Shown here: positions 52,561-64,000 of the stretch, piece by piece
Layout: every line of letters begins with the position of its first letter
Numbering within the stretch: position 1 is the stretch's first letter
Assembly (NCBI RefSeq): GCF_020382885.2
Contig: NC_058503.1
Location: 21,771,535 to 21,835,534, forward strand
DNA length: 64,000 bases
Direction of reading: 5' to 3'
Source: Scatophagus argus
Taxonomy: Eukaryota > Chordata > Actinopteri > Scatophagidae
Translations under genes and position numbers: made by a program
Notes under the pieces: generated by a model
Database searches by the model: none
What the model was told of the DNA's origin: nothing
What the model saw: the letters and a program-made list of their open reading frames with translations, nothing else

Positions 52561-52979
52561 CATCATGAGTTCAGGCCGCCATGTATCGAGTTTCCAGACT
52601 TGAAGAGGGAGTCATCTGTTCGAGAATCCACCTCGTTAATCCGTGGAAACGACACGGTGGATTTTTCTCGCCCCCCGCGTCCTAAAGAGGCTCTCCACGT
52701 GCCCCCAAACCTGATTGGACAGCGCGTGGCCGACGCCTTCGAACGCGTAGCCAATCACGGACTCAGCACTGACCGGTTCCGGTTACATCCTCCAACTGAT
52801 CCAGAGGGTCTGCCCCGTGGACGTGGTCGACCTACCACCTCACGAGGAGCCGTGCTTGCCATTAAGGAAAACACAACTCGTTTCCACAGCTAACTGTTAA
52901 AGCCGACGGCCGGTCGTGTTCCGTGTTTTCTTCTGAGTGTTTTCCACGGACAGGAGGAGGAAAAGAAAAAACTACGAGG
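52561..52979 (+). promoter_or_regulatory. gk: gk promoter and 5' leader region
   Basis: CpG-rich sequence directly upstream of the glycerol kinase start. It contains an inverted CCAAT box (ATTGG, 52714-52718), a direct CCAAT box (52751-52755) and a CACGTG E-box (52696-52701). No TATA box is evident. E-boxes of this type are bound by USF, Myc or ChREBP-family factors, which would fit a metabolic gene, but binding here is inference. The transcription start is not determined. Confidence 0.55.
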
Positions 52980-63615
<10,636 letters not shown>

Positions 63616-64000
63616 GGTCCGACATTGAGCGCTGCATGATGTGTGTGTGACACTTATTTTGTATGTTGTGGCAGGGCTCAGTGCAGCGTGGTCACCTGTC
63701 ATCACTAACGCAGTGTGCTGAAGGCCAACACAGAGGGTTTCTTTATTTCCAACAAGCCTCTGAAAAGTCTCCCCCACTGGACACTCGGTTTCCCAGCAGT
63801 GAGGAAAACCTGATTCTGACACTTCGAGATTCTGTGTAGAAATCAGAAATCTAAAACCGTTACTCAACACTGTGACCACCCGTAACCACCAGGCCGTGTG
63901 GATGGCGGCAGAAATAAACGTTCAGAAAATACTGGGGGGGCTGACTGTCAGTGCTGTCACAAAATATTCACACAGGGAAATTTTTAATAAACGATCATCA
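63616..64000 (+). other. gk: gk 3' UTR (reaches window end)
   Basis: Noncoding sequence after the gk stop codon. Two AATAAA signals are present, at 63913-63918 and 63986-63991. If the first is used, the transcript ends before about 63945; if the second, it ends at or just beyond the window edge. Confidence 0.65.
63913..63918 (+). terminator. Polyadenylation signal AATAAA (proximal) for gk
   Basis: Canonical AATAAA about 300 bases after the gk stop codon. A second copy follows at 63986-63991, so alternative polyadenylation is possible. Confidence 0.6.

Noticed and set aside
52600..52893. 97-codon frame in the gk promoter
   Set aside because: It lacks an ATG start at the reported position, crosses CCAAT and E-box sites, and is not in frame with a gk exon.
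52923..52979. N-terminal extension of gk upstream of 52980
   Set aside because: The upstream frame opens at a non-ATG codon; the ATG at 52980 has strong context and places the phosphate loop at the usual position.

Overview
The window reads as nuclear DNA of a teleost fish, probably a spiny-rayed (percomorph) species. The reasons are spliced vertebrate genes with short to medium GT-AG introns, many (AC)n/(TC)n microsatellites, decayed Tc1-like transposon pieces, LINE tails ending in a polyadenylation-like signal plus a short tandem repeat, and interspersed repeats that I know from fish sequence. The species assignment is inference. There is no bacterial, phage, CRISPR or organelle signal.

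Layout. Positions 1-31.4 kb hold no exon that I can recognise. This gene-poor stretch carries microsatellites, three Tc1-family remnants (about 2.6, 27.0 and 28.6 kb), a 0.4-kb dispersed fish repeat (about 3.0 kb), a LINE tail with an AT-rich minisatellite (21.85-22.08 kb), one CpG-richer island with a YY1-like motif (about 12.35-12.7 kb), and a few blocks that look like conserved noncoding DNA. Positions 31.4-46.9 kb, minus strand, hold a complete actr3 gene for the actin-related protein Arp3. Its 12 coding exons join to 418 codons with no frame error. Positions 46.9-47.8 kb are a head-to-head intergenic region with an AT-rich stretch and a near-perfect 19-bp palindrome. Positions 47.8-50.2 kb, plus strand, hold a three-exon gene of 360 codons for a MADF/BESS-type nuclear protein of unknown function. 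Positions 52.98-63.6 kb, plus strand, hold a complete glycerol kinase gene, gk. Its 19 coding exons join to 539 codons, and the 3' UTR reaches the window end.

The three genes have unrelated jobs: branched-actin nucleation, probable DNA binding, and glycerol phosphorylation. Nothing suggests an operon-like or cooperative system. actr3 and the MADF/BESS gene share a divergent promoter region, and gk lies tandem to the MADF/BESS gene. All exon joins were made by hand from GT-AG sites, reading-frame continuity and remembered family sequence. I see no new multi-gene system; the least ordinary item is the MADF/BESS gene with its upstream ORF and C-terminal SUMO-type motifs.
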